64,000 nt of DNA from Caulobacter sp. SL161 (GTDB lineage: Bacteria; Pseudomonadota; Alphaproteobacteria; Caulobacterales; Caulobacteraceae): positions 3,782,001-3,846,000 of the forward strand of contig NZ_JAPPRA010000001.1 in the NCBI RefSeq assembly GCF_026672375.1. Reading direction: 5' to 3'. Shown here piece after piece: positions 38,634 through 47,337 of this stretch. A program made the position numbers and the translations under genes. The notes beneath the pieces were generated by a model. That model did not search any database. It was not told where the DNA came from and was given only the letters and a program-made list of their open reading frames with translations. Numbering within the stretch: position 1 is the stretch's first letter; every line of letters starts with the position of its first letter.

Positions 38634-39538
38634 CCCTTGGCCTCCGGAGTCTTCTTGTTCAGAACCGCCTGGATCGCGATGGCGATGAAGGTCAGGTACA
38701 TCAGCAGGAAGGACATGGCCGCGCCGAACGGCCAGTCATTGGCGCGCTTGAACTGGCGCTCGATGATGTTGGCGATCATCTGGCTGTCGGGCCCGCCCAA
38801 GAGATCCGGCGTCAGATAGGCGCCGAGCGCGGGAATGAAGGTGATCAGCACGCCCGAGGCGATGCCCGGAATGGCCAGCGGCACGACCACCTTGAACAGG
38901 GTGCGCAGATGCCCCGCGCCCAGGTCCAGGCTGGCTTCCAGCAACGACTTGTCCAGCCGGTCCAGCGCTGAGTAGAGCGGCAGCACCATGAAGGGCAGGT
39001 GCACGTAAACCAGGCCCAGGATCACCGCGAAATTGTTGTGCAGAAGCTCCAGCGGCTGGAAGTCGCCCAGCGGCTGCAGGCCGACCAGCGTGGCCAGACC
39101 GCTTCCGCCTTTCCAAAGCCACTCCAGCCCCTGGTTCACATAGCCCTCGGTGCGCAGCACGGCGATCAGGGCGTAGGTGCGGATCAAGAGGTTGGTCCAG
39201 AACGGCAGCATGATCAGCAGCAGCAGCCAGGCCTTGGCCTTGTCGGAGGCGAAGGTGATGGCCAGGGCGACCGGGAAGCCGATCACCAGGCACAGGCCCG
39301 TCGTCAGGCCCGCGACCCAGACCGACTTCAGGAAGATCTTCAGGTACAGCGGTTCGATGGCGCGCGCGTAGTTATGGAACGTGCCGCTGATGGCGATGTC
39401 GGTCAGCCCGACATTGTGGCCGAAGCTGTAGGCCCAGACGATCGCCATGGGCGCGAGGAAGAACAGCACCAGCCACACCAGCGGCGGTCCCAGCGCCGCG
39501 GCGAACACGGCTTTCGCCTGTTTCCAGGATTGTTCCAT
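38630..39538 (-). CDS. potH: Putrescine ABC transporter permease, first subunit
   Basis: A 302-residue permease of the PotB/PotH type with six transmembrane helices. The characteristic PFWTNLLIRTYALIAVLRTE (about 119-138), the EAA loop LLEASLDLGAGHLRTLFKVV and PALGAYLTPDLLGG match PotH. The ATG at 39538 (MEQSWKQAK) is preferred to a codon 12 bp upstream. A family C repeat lies between it and potF, an unusual place for an element within an operon. Confidence 0.92.
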   Translation of the reverse strand: MEQSWKQAKAVFAAALGPPLVWLVLFFLAPMAIVWAYSFGHNVGLTDIAISGTFHNYARAIEPLYLKIFLKSVWVAGLTTGLCLVIGFPVALAITFASDKAKAWLLLLIMLPFWTNLLIRTYALIAVLRTEGYVNQGLEWLWKGGSGLATLVGLQPLGDFQPLELLHNNFAVILGLVYVHLPFMVLPLYSALDRLDKSLLEASLDLGAGHLRTLFKVVVPLAIPGIASGVLITFIPALGAYLTPDLLGGPDSQMIANIIERQFKRANDWPFGAAMSFLLMYLTFIAIAIQAVLNKKTPEAKG

Positions 39539-39548
39539 GGAGCCCTCC

Positions 39549-39664
39549 AAATCCTCTCCCTAGCGGGGGAGGTGTCGCCGGAGGCGACGGAGGGGGAAGA
39601 GACCGGACAGCCCCGACTTCCCCCTCCGGCCTTCGGCCGCCTCCCCCTCAGGGGGAGGATTTTC
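39549..39664. repeat. Repeat family C, copy 8, inside the pot operon
   Basis: AAATCCTCTCCCTAGCGGGG and CGCCGGAGGCGACGGAGGGG on one side, CCTTCGGCCGCCTCCCCCTC and AGGGGGAGGATTTTCC on the other. It sits between potF and potH. Such a hairpin could stabilise the upstream potF message and lower permease expression, a common way to raise binding protein over permease. This role is inferred. Confidence 0.8.
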
Positions 39665-39670
39665 CGCGCC

Positions 39671-40777
39671 TTAAGCCGCCCGCACCCGGGTGATCAGTTC
39701 CTCATACTGGCTGGCCTTTTCCGCGCCCTCGAAGGCCCCGTACTCGCACTTGGCCATGACGTCGGCAGGCGGGAAGATCACCGGGTTGCTCTTGTAGTCG
39801 TCCGGCATCAGAGCCTTCGCCGCCGCGTTCGGGGTCGGGTACAGGATCGTCTTGCTGATCTCGGCCCCGGCCTGCGCATCCAGCAGATAGTTGATGAAGG
39901 CGTGGGCGTTGTTGGGGCGCGGCGCGCCCTTGGGAATGCACAGGGTGTCGGAGTTGATCAGGCTGCCTTCCTTGGGCACGACGAAGCCGATGTCGGGATC
40001 GTCCTTCATCACCTGGGCGATGTCGCCGTTGTACTCCAGCACCAGATCAACCTCGCCCGACAGCAGCTGGTCCTGTCCGTTGTCGTCATGGAAGGTCTTC
40101 ACGAAGGGCTTTTGCTTGATCAGCATCTGCTCGATCTTCGGCAGCATGTCAGCCGGGATGTTGTTGACCGAGTGGCCCAGATACTTGGCCGACAGGCGCA
40201 CGAGGTCGGCGCTCTCGGACAACAGGCTGATACGCCCCTTGTACTTGTCGCTGTCGAACAGCCACTTCCAGCTGTCGGGCACGCCCTGGACCTTGCTCTT
40301 GCGATAACCGATGCCCAGAAGCAGCCAGGTGTAGGGCATCGAGAACTTCCGACCCGGATCGAAGTCGGGGTTCAGGAAGGACGGATCGATGTTCTTCATG
40401 TTCGGGATCTTGGCGTGATCCAGCGGCTCCAGAAGGCCGCCCTGGCTCATCCGCGTCACGAACTCGTTCGACGGCACCACGACATCGAAGCCCGGATTGC
40501 CCGCCTTCAGCTTGGCGAACAGTTCGTCGTTGGTCGCGAACAGGCTCATGTTCACGTCGATCCCGGTGGCCTTCTTGAAGTCACCGAGGGTGGTTTCGCC
40601 GATGTAGGTGTCCCAGTTGTAGAAGTTGAGCTTGGCCTCCTCGGCGCCGGGCGCGGTCTTGGGCTTCTCGCCGCAGGCGGTGAAGGTCAGACCGATCGCG
40701 GCCGCGCCGGTGGCGGTCAGGAGCGAGCGGCGGCTCAGGCCCGCCTTGTTGAGACCTCGCTGGGTGATCGTGCTCAT
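39671..40777 (-). CDS. potF: Putrescine-binding periplasmic protein of ABC transporter
   Basis: A 368-residue extracytoplasmic solute-binding protein of the PotD/PotF family. The N-terminus has a twin-arginine-like SRRSLLTATG and a lipobox-like FTAC (Cys near residue 35), so the mature protein may be a lipoprotein. Then come LNFYNWDTYIGETTLGDFKK, FDVVVPSNEFVTRM and the polyamine-site-like NGDIAQV. It is followed by the ATPase and permease genes. The specificity for putrescine over spermidine is inferred from the catabolic neighbours. Confidence 0.9.
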   Translation of the reverse strand: MSTITQRGLNKAGLSRRSLLTATGAAAIGLTFTACGEKPKTAPGAEEAKLNFYNWDTYIGETTLGDFKKATGIDVNMSLFATNDELFAKLKAGNPGFDVVVPSNEFVTRMSQGGLLEPLDHAKIPNMKNIDPSFLNPDFDPGRKFSMPYTWLLLGIGYRKSKVQGVPDSWKWLFDSDKYKGRISLLSESADLVRLSAKYLGHSVNNIPADMLPKIEQMLIKQKPFVKTFHDDNGQDQLLSGEVDLVLEYNGDIAQVMKDDPDIGFVVPKEGSLINSDTLCIPKGAPRPNNAHAFINYLLDAQAGAEISKTILYPTPNAAAKALMPDDYKSNPVIFPPADVMAKCEYGAFEGAEKASQYEELITRVRAA

Positions 40778-40854
40778 CGTTTCGAAACTCCCCTATCGCT
40801 TCGTTGAATGCAGGCCGGGGCCCACAGCTGAGTTCACGCTACATCGCCACGCCG

Positions 40855-42234
40855 TCAGGCGTTGCGGAGATACCAATCGAAATCCAGTTCGGTGACGACC
40901 TCGAAGAACCGCGCCTGTTCCGTGCGCTTCACCGACACGAACATGTCCACGAAACGGTCGCCCAGATAGTCGCGCAGAACGCTCGACTGCTCGAACAGGT
41001 CCACAGCGGCGAACCAGTTGTTGGGCAGACGGATGTTCTCCTTGGCCGCCGCAGCGTAACCGTCGCCGACCACCGCTGGACCTGGATCTAGCTTGTTCTT
41101 GATCCCGTGGTGGGCGCTGGCCAGCAGCACCGCCAGGACCAGGTACGGATTGCCGTCGGCGCCGGCCACGCGGTGCTCGACGTGACGGGTCTTGGGCGGA
41201 CCGGCCGGTACGCGCAAAGACACCGTACGATTGTTGACGCCCCAGGTCGGCGCCACCGGGGCGTAAGAGTTGGCCTTGAAGCGGCGATAGCTGTTGGCGT
41301 TGGGCGCCAGGATCGCCATCCCCTCGCCGAGCAGGACCTTCATGCCGGCGATGGCCTGCTTGAGCAGGTCCGAGCCTTCGAGGTCCTCGCTGGCGCAGAG
41401 GTTGTTTCCGTCTGCATCGTTGACGCTGAGATGGACGTGGAAGCCGTTACCCGCTCGGTCGCTCCACGGCTTGGCCATGAAGGTCGCCTCGATACCATGA
41501 CGCAGGGCCACGCCCTTGGCGGCGCGCTTGTAGAGCACCGCGTCATCGGCAGCGCGCAGGGCGTCGGGCTTGTGCTTTAGGGTCAGCTCCACCTGCCCCG
41601 GCGCGAACTCCGAGATCGCGCCTTCCAGCGGCACGCCGATCGTGTCGGCGACATCCCAAAGCTCGCGCAGGAACGGGGCGTGGGCCTCCAGTTCCGGCAG
41701 GCCATAGACCTGGATGCCGGTGGGCCGCAGGCCAGTCTGGAGCGACTTGGCCGGGAGCAACTCGCCGTTCGGCCCACGCTGCAGATCGACAAGGTAGTAT
41801 TCCAGCTCGCAGGCCGCGACGGGGGTGAGGCCATCGGCGGCGTAGCGGTCCAGCACCCGCTGCAGCACATGGCGCGGGTCGAGGTCGTTTGGCGTTCCGT
41901 CCAGCTCATACAGCGACAGCATGACCTGGGCCACGTCGGGACCGAGCCACGGCGCCAGGGTGAGGGTTCCCGGCACGGGTCGCGCGCGGCGATCGGCGTC
42001 GCCGTCTTCCCATACCAGGCCCGTGTCCTCGCAGTCAGCGCCGTTGGTGTCGACCACCAGCACCGAGCCGGGCAGGAAACGGCCGTACTCGTAGATGGCC
42101 TCCAGCTCGTGCACCCGCAGCCGCTTGCCGCGCGGCACGCCGGTCATGCTGGTGAAGAACACCTCGACGAACTTGACCTGCGGATGGGCGGCGAGGAAGT
42201 CGCGGCACTCTTGGATGTCGGCTACAGCGCTCAT
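40855..42234 (-). CDS. Second glutamine-synthetase-like gamma-glutamyl-polyamine ligase
   Basis: A 459-residue GS-fold ligase, clearly different from the PuuA-like protein at 33095. It starts MSAVADIQECRDFLAAHPQV and has the N-terminal VEVFFTSMTGVPRGKRL segment, ACELEYYLVDL, EFAPGQVELTLKHKPD, GFHVHLSVND and the ATP-site NNRTVSLRVPAGPPKTRHVE. The conserved GS acid and Arg residues appear intact. It may act on a different amine (spermidine, cadaverine, ethanolamine or similar). Its start overlaps the aminotransferase stop by ATGA and potF starts 77 bp after its own stop. Confidence 0.87.
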   Translation of the reverse strand: MSAVADIQECRDFLAAHPQVKFVEVFFTSMTGVPRGKRLRVHELEAIYEYGRFLPGSVLVVDTNGADCEDTGLVWEDGDADRRARPVPGTLTLAPWLGPDVAQVMLSLYELDGTPNDLDPRHVLQRVLDRYAADGLTPVAACELEYYLVDLQRGPNGELLPAKSLQTGLRPTGIQVYGLPELEAHAPFLRELWDVADTIGVPLEGAISEFAPGQVELTLKHKPDALRAADDAVLYKRAAKGVALRHGIEATFMAKPWSDRAGNGFHVHLSVNDADGNNLCASEDLEGSDLLKQAIAGMKVLLGEGMAILAPNANSYRRFKANSYAPVAPTWGVNNRTVSLRVPAGPPKTRHVEHRVAGADGNPYLVLAVLLASAHHGIKNKLDPGPAVVGDGYAAAAKENIRLPNNWFAAVDLFEQSSVLRDYLGDRFVDMFVSVKRTEQARFFEVVTELDFDWYLRNA

Positions 42235-43586
42235 CGTTCCCCCATCGCCGCCGCGAAGCCGTCGACGGCCGCGACCAGTCGGTCGATCGCCGCGTCTTCG
42301 GTGACGGGCGAGACCAGCATCATGTTGTGGAAGGGCGCGATCAGGACGCCCCGGTTGATCAGCCACAAATGCAGCGCCTCCACCGCCTCGTGGTCCAGCA
42401 CTTTCCGCATCTGGGCGGCGTTTTTTGGCGGAGGATCGGCGAAGACCAGCTCCACCCGGGCCCCAACATGGACCGCCGACCAGGGGAGTTTCCGCGCCGC
42501 GATCACGCCGCGCAGCCCCGCCACCAGCCGATCGGCGCCGGCCAGCATCTTGCCGTAGGCCGCCTCGGTCATGACCTCGCTCAGCATGGCGCGCATGGCG
42601 GCCATGGACAGGGCGTTGCCCGACAAGGTGGTCCCGATGCCCGACTGGCCAGGACCGATCCTCTGCTGAGCCTCGTCCATGCGCGCCGAGAGCTCGGCGG
42701 TGACGCCCCAGACGGCGGCCGGCACGCCGCCGGCGACCGCCTTGCCCAGGACGAAGACGTCGGGCTCCAGGCCGTGGGCGCGGGTGTAGCCGCCGGGGCC
42801 GGTCGAAATCGTGTGGGTCTCGTCGATGACCAGCAGCGTTCCGGCCTCGCGCGTCAGCCGACGCAGCGCCTCAAGGAAGCCGGGCTCGGGCAGGATCATG
42901 CCGCAGTTGGTCATCACCGGCTCGGCCAGGACGGCGGCGACATCGCCGGGCGCCAGAGCGGCTTCCAGGGCGGCCAGATCGTTGAACGGCACGACGCGGG
43001 TGGTGGCGGTCAGGTCATGGACCTGGCCCAACAGACCCGGTTTCATCACCGGGGCGCCGTCCTTCAGCACCACGAAGGCGTCGTCGACCATGCCGTGGTA
43101 GCAGCCGTCGAAGACCAGGATCACCGGCCGGCCGGTGACCGCCCGCGCCCAGCGGATGGCCGCGCGGTTGGCGTCACTGGCCGTGGTCGCCGCCTGCCAC
43201 AACGGCAGACCGAAGCGCTCGGAGAGCAGCTTGCCGACGATCGCCGCCGACGCGGTCGGCAGCATGAAGCCCGCCCCGCGCTTGATCTGGTCGGCGACGG
43301 CGGCGGCCACTGACGCATCGCCGTGTCCGAACATCGACGGCGTGTCGCCCAGGCAGAAGTCGTCATAGAGCTTGCCGTCGACGTCGGTGATCTGAGCCCC
43401 GACGCCCTGAGCGGCGAAGATAGGCGACGGGCTCGCCCAGTCGTTCATCCAGTGCATCGGCGCGCCGCCGCGCCAGTGGGCGCCCGCCGCCTTGACCATG
43501 GCGACCGAGCGCGGATGCTCGGCCGTGAAGCGGGCGCGCTCGGCAGCGAGAAGGTCAGAGAGGGGACGGGCTAGGTCGGTGATCAT
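42231..43586 (-). CDS. Class III aminotransferase (glutamate-1-semialdehyde-aminomutase-like branch)
   Basis: A 451-residue PLP enzyme. APMHWMNDWASPSPIFAAQG near the N-terminus, then GDTPSMFGHGDASVAAAV, the cofactor Asp in VIDETHTISTGPGGY and the PLP lysine in VLGKAVAGGVPAAVWG are seen. It resembles the HemL-like branch more than the SpuC-like one at 34489. In this operon a GABA or other omega-amino-acid transaminase fits, feeding succinate semialdehyde to the adjacent GabD; that substrate is inferred. ATGA overlaps link it on both sides. Confidence 0.85.
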   Translation of the reverse strand: MITDLARPLSDLLAAERARFTAEHPRSVAMVKAAGAHWRGGAPMHWMNDWASPSPIFAAQGVGAQITDVDGKLYDDFCLGDTPSMFGHGDASVAAAVADQIKRGAGFMLPTASAAIVGKLLSERFGLPLWQAATTASDANRAAIRWARAVTGRPVILVFDGCYHGMVDDAFVVLKDGAPVMKPGLLGQVHDLTATTRVVPFNDLAALEAALAPGDVAAVLAEPVMTNCGMILPEPGFLEALRRLTREAGTLLVIDETHTISTGPGGYTRAHGLEPDVFVLGKAVAGGVPAAVWGVTAELSARMDEAQQRIGPGQSGIGTTLSGNALSMAAMRAMLSEVMTEAAYGKMLAGADRLVAGLRGVIAARKLPWSAVHVGARVELVFADPPPKNAAQMRKVLDHEAVEALHLWLINRGVLIAPFHNMMLVSPVTEDAAIDRLVAAVDGFAAAMGER

Positions 43587-45028
43587 CCGACCCCACCAAA
43601 ACACAGGTACTTGGTCTCCAGATACTCATCGAGCCCTTCGGAAGCGCCTTCGCGGCCCAGACCCGACTCCTTCACCCCGCCGAACGGCGCGACCTCGGTG
43701 GAGATCAGGCCTTCGTTGATCCCGACCATGCCGGCCTCGATCTGCTCGGCCACGCGCCAGCAGCGGCCGACATCGCGACTGTAGAAATAGGCCGCCAGGC
43801 CAAAGGGCGTGGCGTTGGCCAGCTCGACCGCCTCGGCCTCGGTCTCGAACTTCACGATCGGGGCGACAGGGCCAAAGATCTCCTCCTGGAAGATCCGCAT
43901 CTCCGGCGTCGCCCCGACCAGAACAGTCGGCTGGTAGAAGTGCCCGCCCAGGCCATGGACGTCGCCGCCGGTCAGCACCTCGGCCCCGCCCTGCATCGCG
44001 CCGCTGACCAGACCCACCACCTTGGTCAGGGCCTTTTCGTTGATCAACGGACCGATCTGCACGCCCTCGCCCGTGCCGGGCCCCACCTTCAGCGCGGCGA
44101 CTCTTTCAGCCAGGCGCGCGGCGAAGGCGTCGTGGATGCCGGACTGCACGAGCAGGCGATTGGCGCAGACGCAGGTCTGGCCGGCGTTGCGGTACTTGCT
44201 GGCGATCGCCCCATCGACGGCGGCCTCCAGGTCGGCGTCGTCGAAGACGATGAAGGGCGCGTTGCCGCCCAGCTCCAGCGAAAGCTTCTTCATCGTGCCG
44301 GCGCACTGCTGATACAGCACCTTGCCGATCGGCGTGGAGCCGGTGAAGGACAGCTTGCGCACCCGGCTGTCGTCGCACAGCACCTTACCGACCTCGCTCG
44401 AGCGGGTGGTGGTGACGATGTTGAGCACGCCCGCCGGCACGCCCGCCTCGATGGCCAGACGCGCGATGGCCAGAGCGCAGAGCGGCGTCTCGGCCGCCGG
44501 CTTGACCACCACGGTGCAGCCGGCCGCCAGGGCCGGGCCGACCTTTCGGGTGATCATGGCGATCGGGAAGTTCCATGGCGCGATGGCCGCGCAGACCCCG
44601 ACCGGCTGCTTGATCGAGGCCAAACGCTTGCCCGGCATGGGCGTCGGGATCGTATGGCCGTAGGCGCGCTTGGCCTCCTCGGCGAACCAGTCGATGAACG
44701 ACGCGCCGTAGACGACTTCGCCCTTGGCCTCGGCCAGCGGCTTGCCCTGCTCGGCGGTCATCAGCCGCGCCAGATCGTCGGCGTGGGCAAGGATCAGGTC
44801 GCTCCACCGGCGCAGGATCGCGCCGCGCTCCTTTGCGGTCCGGGCGGCCCAGGCCGGGAAGACGCGATGCGCCACGCCGATCGCTAAAGCTGTCTCTTCG
44901 GCGCCCAGGTCGGCGACCTTGGCGATCAGTGTCCCGTCGGCGGGATTGAGCACGTCGAAACTCGTCTCGCCCCGGACCCAACGGCCGTCGATCAAGGCTT
45001 CGGTTTCAACAAGGGTCAGGGCGGTCAT
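43583..45028 (-). CDS. gabD: NAD(P)-dependent succinate-semialdehyde dehydrogenase
   Basis: Oxidises succinate semialdehyde to succinate, the exit from GABA to the TCA cycle. The 481-residue aldehyde dehydrogenase has APWNFPIAMITRKVGPALAA, the catalytic Glu in LELGGNAPFIVFDDADLE, the catalytic Cys in RNAGQTCVCANR and the C-terminal PFGGVKESGLGREGASEGLD, all close to GabD. The start at 45028 (MTALTLVETE) lies 5 bp after the upstream puuC-like stop. Confidence 0.93.
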   Translation of the reverse strand: MTALTLVETEALIDGRWVRGETSFDVLNPADGTLIAKVADLGAEETALAIGVAHRVFPAWAARTAKERGAILRRWSDLILAHADDLARLMTAEQGKPLAEAKGEVVYGASFIDWFAEEAKRAYGHTIPTPMPGKRLASIKQPVGVCAAIAPWNFPIAMITRKVGPALAAGCTVVVKPAAETPLCALAIARLAIEAGVPAGVLNIVTTTRSSEVGKVLCDDSRVRKLSFTGSTPIGKVLYQQCAGTMKKLSLELGGNAPFIVFDDADLEAAVDGAIASKYRNAGQTCVCANRLLVQSGIHDAFAARLAERVAALKVGPGTGEGVQIGPLINEKALTKVVGLVSGAMQGGAEVLTGGDVHGLGGHFYQPTVLVGATPEMRIFQEEIFGPVAPIVKFETEAEAVELANATPFGLAAYFYSRDVGRCWRVAEQIEAGMVGINEGLISTEVAPFGGVKESGLGREGASEGLDEYLETKYLCFGGVG

Positions 45029-45033
45029 GCGGG

Positions 45034-46533
45034 TCACCTCAGCGTCACGGACACCGACTTCAGGTCGGCGTACTTGTGCAACGCATGAAGGCTGCGGTCG
45101 CGCCCAAAGCCCGACTGCTTGAAGCCCCCGAACGGCATGGTGATGTCGCAGGCGTCCCAGCCATTGACCCAGACGAGCCCGGCCTTGAGCCGCCGCGCGC
45201 CGCGCAAAGCCTTGCTGACGTCGGCCGTCCACAGGCCTGCAGCCAGGCCATAGACCGTGTCATTGGCCAGCCGCATCGCCTCGTCCTCGGACGAGAAGGT
45301 CATCACGCCCAGCACGGGGCCAAACACCTCTTCCCGCGCCAGGGTCTGGTCGGGTCGCACTTGGTCGAAGATCGTCGGCTCGACATAGTAGCCGCCGGTC
45401 TCCTGGCGCACGCGCGCGCCGCCCAGCACGCGCCGCGCGCCCTGGCTGTCGGCGGTGGCGATATAGTCGAGCGCAGTCTTCATCTGCCGCTCGCTCACCA
45501 TGGCCCCGAACTGGGTCGACGGATCGAGCGGATCGCCCACACGCATGTCCTTGGCGACCTCGACCACCCGCGCCAGGAAGGCGTCCTTGATCGAGGCCTC
45601 GACCAGCAGCCGCGAGGCGGCGGTGCAGACCTCGCCCTGGTTATAGAACACGCCCCAGGCGGCGGCCTGGGCGGCGGCCTCCAGGTCCGGGCAGTCGGCG
45701 AAGACGATCTGGGGCGACTTGCCGCCCAGCTCCAGCGACACACGCTTGAGGTTGGAGCGCGCCGAATACTCCATCAGCCGGCGGCCCACGGGCCCTGAAC
45801 CGGTGAAGGCGATCATGTCGACATCCATCGACAGGGCCAGCGCTTCGCCGGCCACCCCGCCCAGACCCGGAACGACGTTGAGGACGCCCGGCGGCAGGCC
45901 CGCCTCGAGCGCCAGTTCGCCGAGCTTCAGCGCGGTCAGCGGCGACTGCTCGGCGGGTTTCAGCACGACCGAATTGCCCATGGCCAGGGCCGGAGCGACC
46001 TTCCACATCGCCATGTGCAGGGGGAAGTTCCACGGCACGATCGCGCCGATCACGCCCAGCGGTTCATGGACCGCATAGCTCAGCCGATCCGCCGGCGAAG
46101 CGCCGACCTCGCCATAGACCTTGTCCAGCGCCTCGGCGTACCAGCGGCAGGTGTTGATCGCGAGGGGCACGTCGACGTTGCGCGCGTCGCTGATCGGCTT
46201 GCCGACATCCAGGCTTTCCAGCAGCGCCAACTCGTCGGCGTCGCGCTCCATCAGTTCGGCCAGACGGAACAGCACCGCCTTCTTCTGGCGCGGCCCCTGA
46301 TCACGCCAGCGGCCGTCCTCGAACGCGGCCCGGGCGCCGGCGACCGCGCGCTCGACGTCGTCGGCCTGGCAGGCCGTGACCAGGTTCAGCACCTGGCCGT
46401 CGCGCGGCGAGACATTATGGAAGGTCGCGCCCGATGCGGCCTCAACCAACGCGCCGTCGATCACCGCCTGGCTGGGCGGCGCAAGCTTGGCGAGGCGCTC
46501 GGTAATGTCGGCGGGAAGGGTCACGCGGGGCAA
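45034..46533 (-). CDS. puuC: Aldehyde dehydrogenase, gamma-glutamyl-gamma-aminobutyraldehyde dehydrogenase-like
   Basis: A 499-residue NAD(P)-dependent aldehyde dehydrogenase. It has VPWNFPLHMAMWKVAPALAM, catalytic Glu in SLELGGKSPQIVFADCPD, catalytic Cys in YNQGEVCTAASRL and MPFGGFKQSGFGRDRSLHAL, matching the PuuC branch. No ATG fits: TTG at 46533 (MPRVTLPADI) or GTG at 46524 are the possible starts, while the nearby ATG is out of frame. It is the first gene of the twelve-gene operon, 55 bp after the GntR gene, with a GntR-type site in that gap. Confidence 0.9.
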   Translation of the reverse strand: MPRVTLPADITERLAKLAPPSQAVIDGALVEAASGATFHNVSPRDGQVLNLVTACQADDVERAVAGARAAFEDGRWRDQGPRQKKAVLFRLAELMERDADELALLESLDVGKPISDARNVDVPLAINTCRWYAEALDKVYGEVGASPADRLSYAVHEPLGVIGAIVPWNFPLHMAMWKVAPALAMGNSVVLKPAEQSPLTALKLGELALEAGLPPGVLNVVPGLGGVAGEALALSMDVDMIAFTGSGPVGRRLMEYSARSNLKRVSLELGGKSPQIVFADCPDLEAAAQAAAWGVFYNQGEVCTAASRLLVEASIKDAFLARVVEVAKDMRVGDPLDPSTQFGAMVSERQMKTALDYIATADSQGARRVLGGARVRQETGGYYVEPTIFDQVRPDQTLAREEVFGPVLGVMTFSSEDEAMRLANDTVYGLAAGLWTADVSKALRGARRLKAGLVWVNGWDACDITMPFGGFKQSGFGRDRSLHALHKYADLKSVSVTLR

Positions 46534-46543
46534 TCCATACTGT

Positions 46544-46553
46544 TGTGATCACA
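46544..46553. promoter_or_regulatory. GntR/FCD operator upstream of the polyamine operon
   Basis: TGTGATCACA is a perfect 10-bp palindrome, extended to TTGTGATCACAG, lying 10 bp upstream of the puuC-like start in the 55-bp gap after the GntR gene. A matching TTGCGATCACAA occurs at 47300-47311 on the other side of the regulator gene. It suits an internal operon promoter under GntR repression (inferred). Confidence 0.7.
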
Positions 46554-46588
46554 GTTTTCCGCATCCGGCGGCGTGTCAAGCACTCGCC

Positions 46589-47260
46589 CTAGGCGGCCGC
46601 CTCGACGGCGAGACGCATCTTGTCCATGCCTTCGGAAAGGTCAGCGGCGATGGCGCGACGGGCGCCTTCCGCATCGCCGCTCCTGACCGCTTCGATCGCC
46701 TCGGCGTGGCGGTCAGCGACCAGCACGTCCGCGCCGACCCGGCCGAACACCACCCGCATGAACGGCCCGATCTGCAGCCAGAGACCGCCCGCCATGGCCA
46801 GCAGGATCTCGGCGTCCGCGCGCTCATACAATGCAAAGTGGAACGCGTGGTTGGCCGCCATATAGCGGTCGACATCCCCCAGTCGCAGCGCCTCGTCGAG
46901 GTCGGCGTCGATGGCCTGGAGCTGCCGCACGAGGCCGGTGTCCCCCCTCGCAGCGGCGCGCGCGGCCAGTTCGGGCTCGACCCAAAGGCGCGCCAGGGAG
47001 AGTTGCTCCAGCCGGTCGGCGGTGAGCGACGGCACCAAAAGGCGCTTGTTGGCCGGGTTGATCGCCAGGGCTCGCTCGGCCACGAGCCGACGCACCGCAT
47101 CCCGCACGGGCATGGGCGATACGCCCAGCTCGGCGGCGAGGCTGCGCAGCGACACGCCCTTGCCCGGCGCGATCCGCCCTGTGATCAGCGCCTGCCGGAT
47201 CGCCTCGTACACCTGGTCATGCACGGCTGTTGAATCGGCGAGCGGCCGGCGGGTCTTCAT
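46589..47260 (-). CDS. GntR family regulator with FCD domain
   Basis: A 223-residue regulator. The winged helix (about 14-75) has VHDQVYEAIRQALITGRIAP, SLRSLAAELGVSPMPVRDAV and RRLVAERALAINPANKR. The FCD ligand domain (about 85-215) contains the usual His/Asp positions for a metal (HAFHFALYERAD, DRHAEAIEAVRSGD). It lies at the head of the polyamine operon and is divergent from an omega-aminotransferase. Sites on both flanks suggest it controls both transcripts and itself. The effector is probably a pathway amine or omega-amino acid, which the sequence does not show. Confidence 0.92.
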   Translation of the reverse strand: MKTRRPLADSTAVHDQVYEAIRQALITGRIAPGKGVSLRSLAAELGVSPMPVRDAVRRLVAERALAINPANKRLLVPSLTADRLEQLSLARLWVEPELAARAAARGDTGLVRQLQAIDADLDEALRLGDVDRYMAANHAFHFALYERADAEILLAMAGGLWLQIGPFMRVVFGRVGADVLVADRHAEAIEAVRSGDAEGARRAIAADLSEGMDKMRLAVEAAA

Positions 47261-47299
47261 GCGTCATATTCCAAGAAGGCCTTGCCAGTTGGCCCTCAA

Positions 47300-47311
47300 T
47301 TGCGATCACAA
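47300..47311. promoter_or_regulatory. Second GntR operator, in the gntR/aminotransferase divergent promoter
   Basis: TTGCGATCACAA differs from TTGTGATCACAG at 46543-46554 at only two positions. It is 40 bp upstream of the GntR start and 27 bp upstream of the aminotransferase start, a position that could repress both divergent promoters. Confidence 0.68.
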
Positions 47312-47337
47312 TGCAAGCGCTCGCAAGGATGCTGCTC

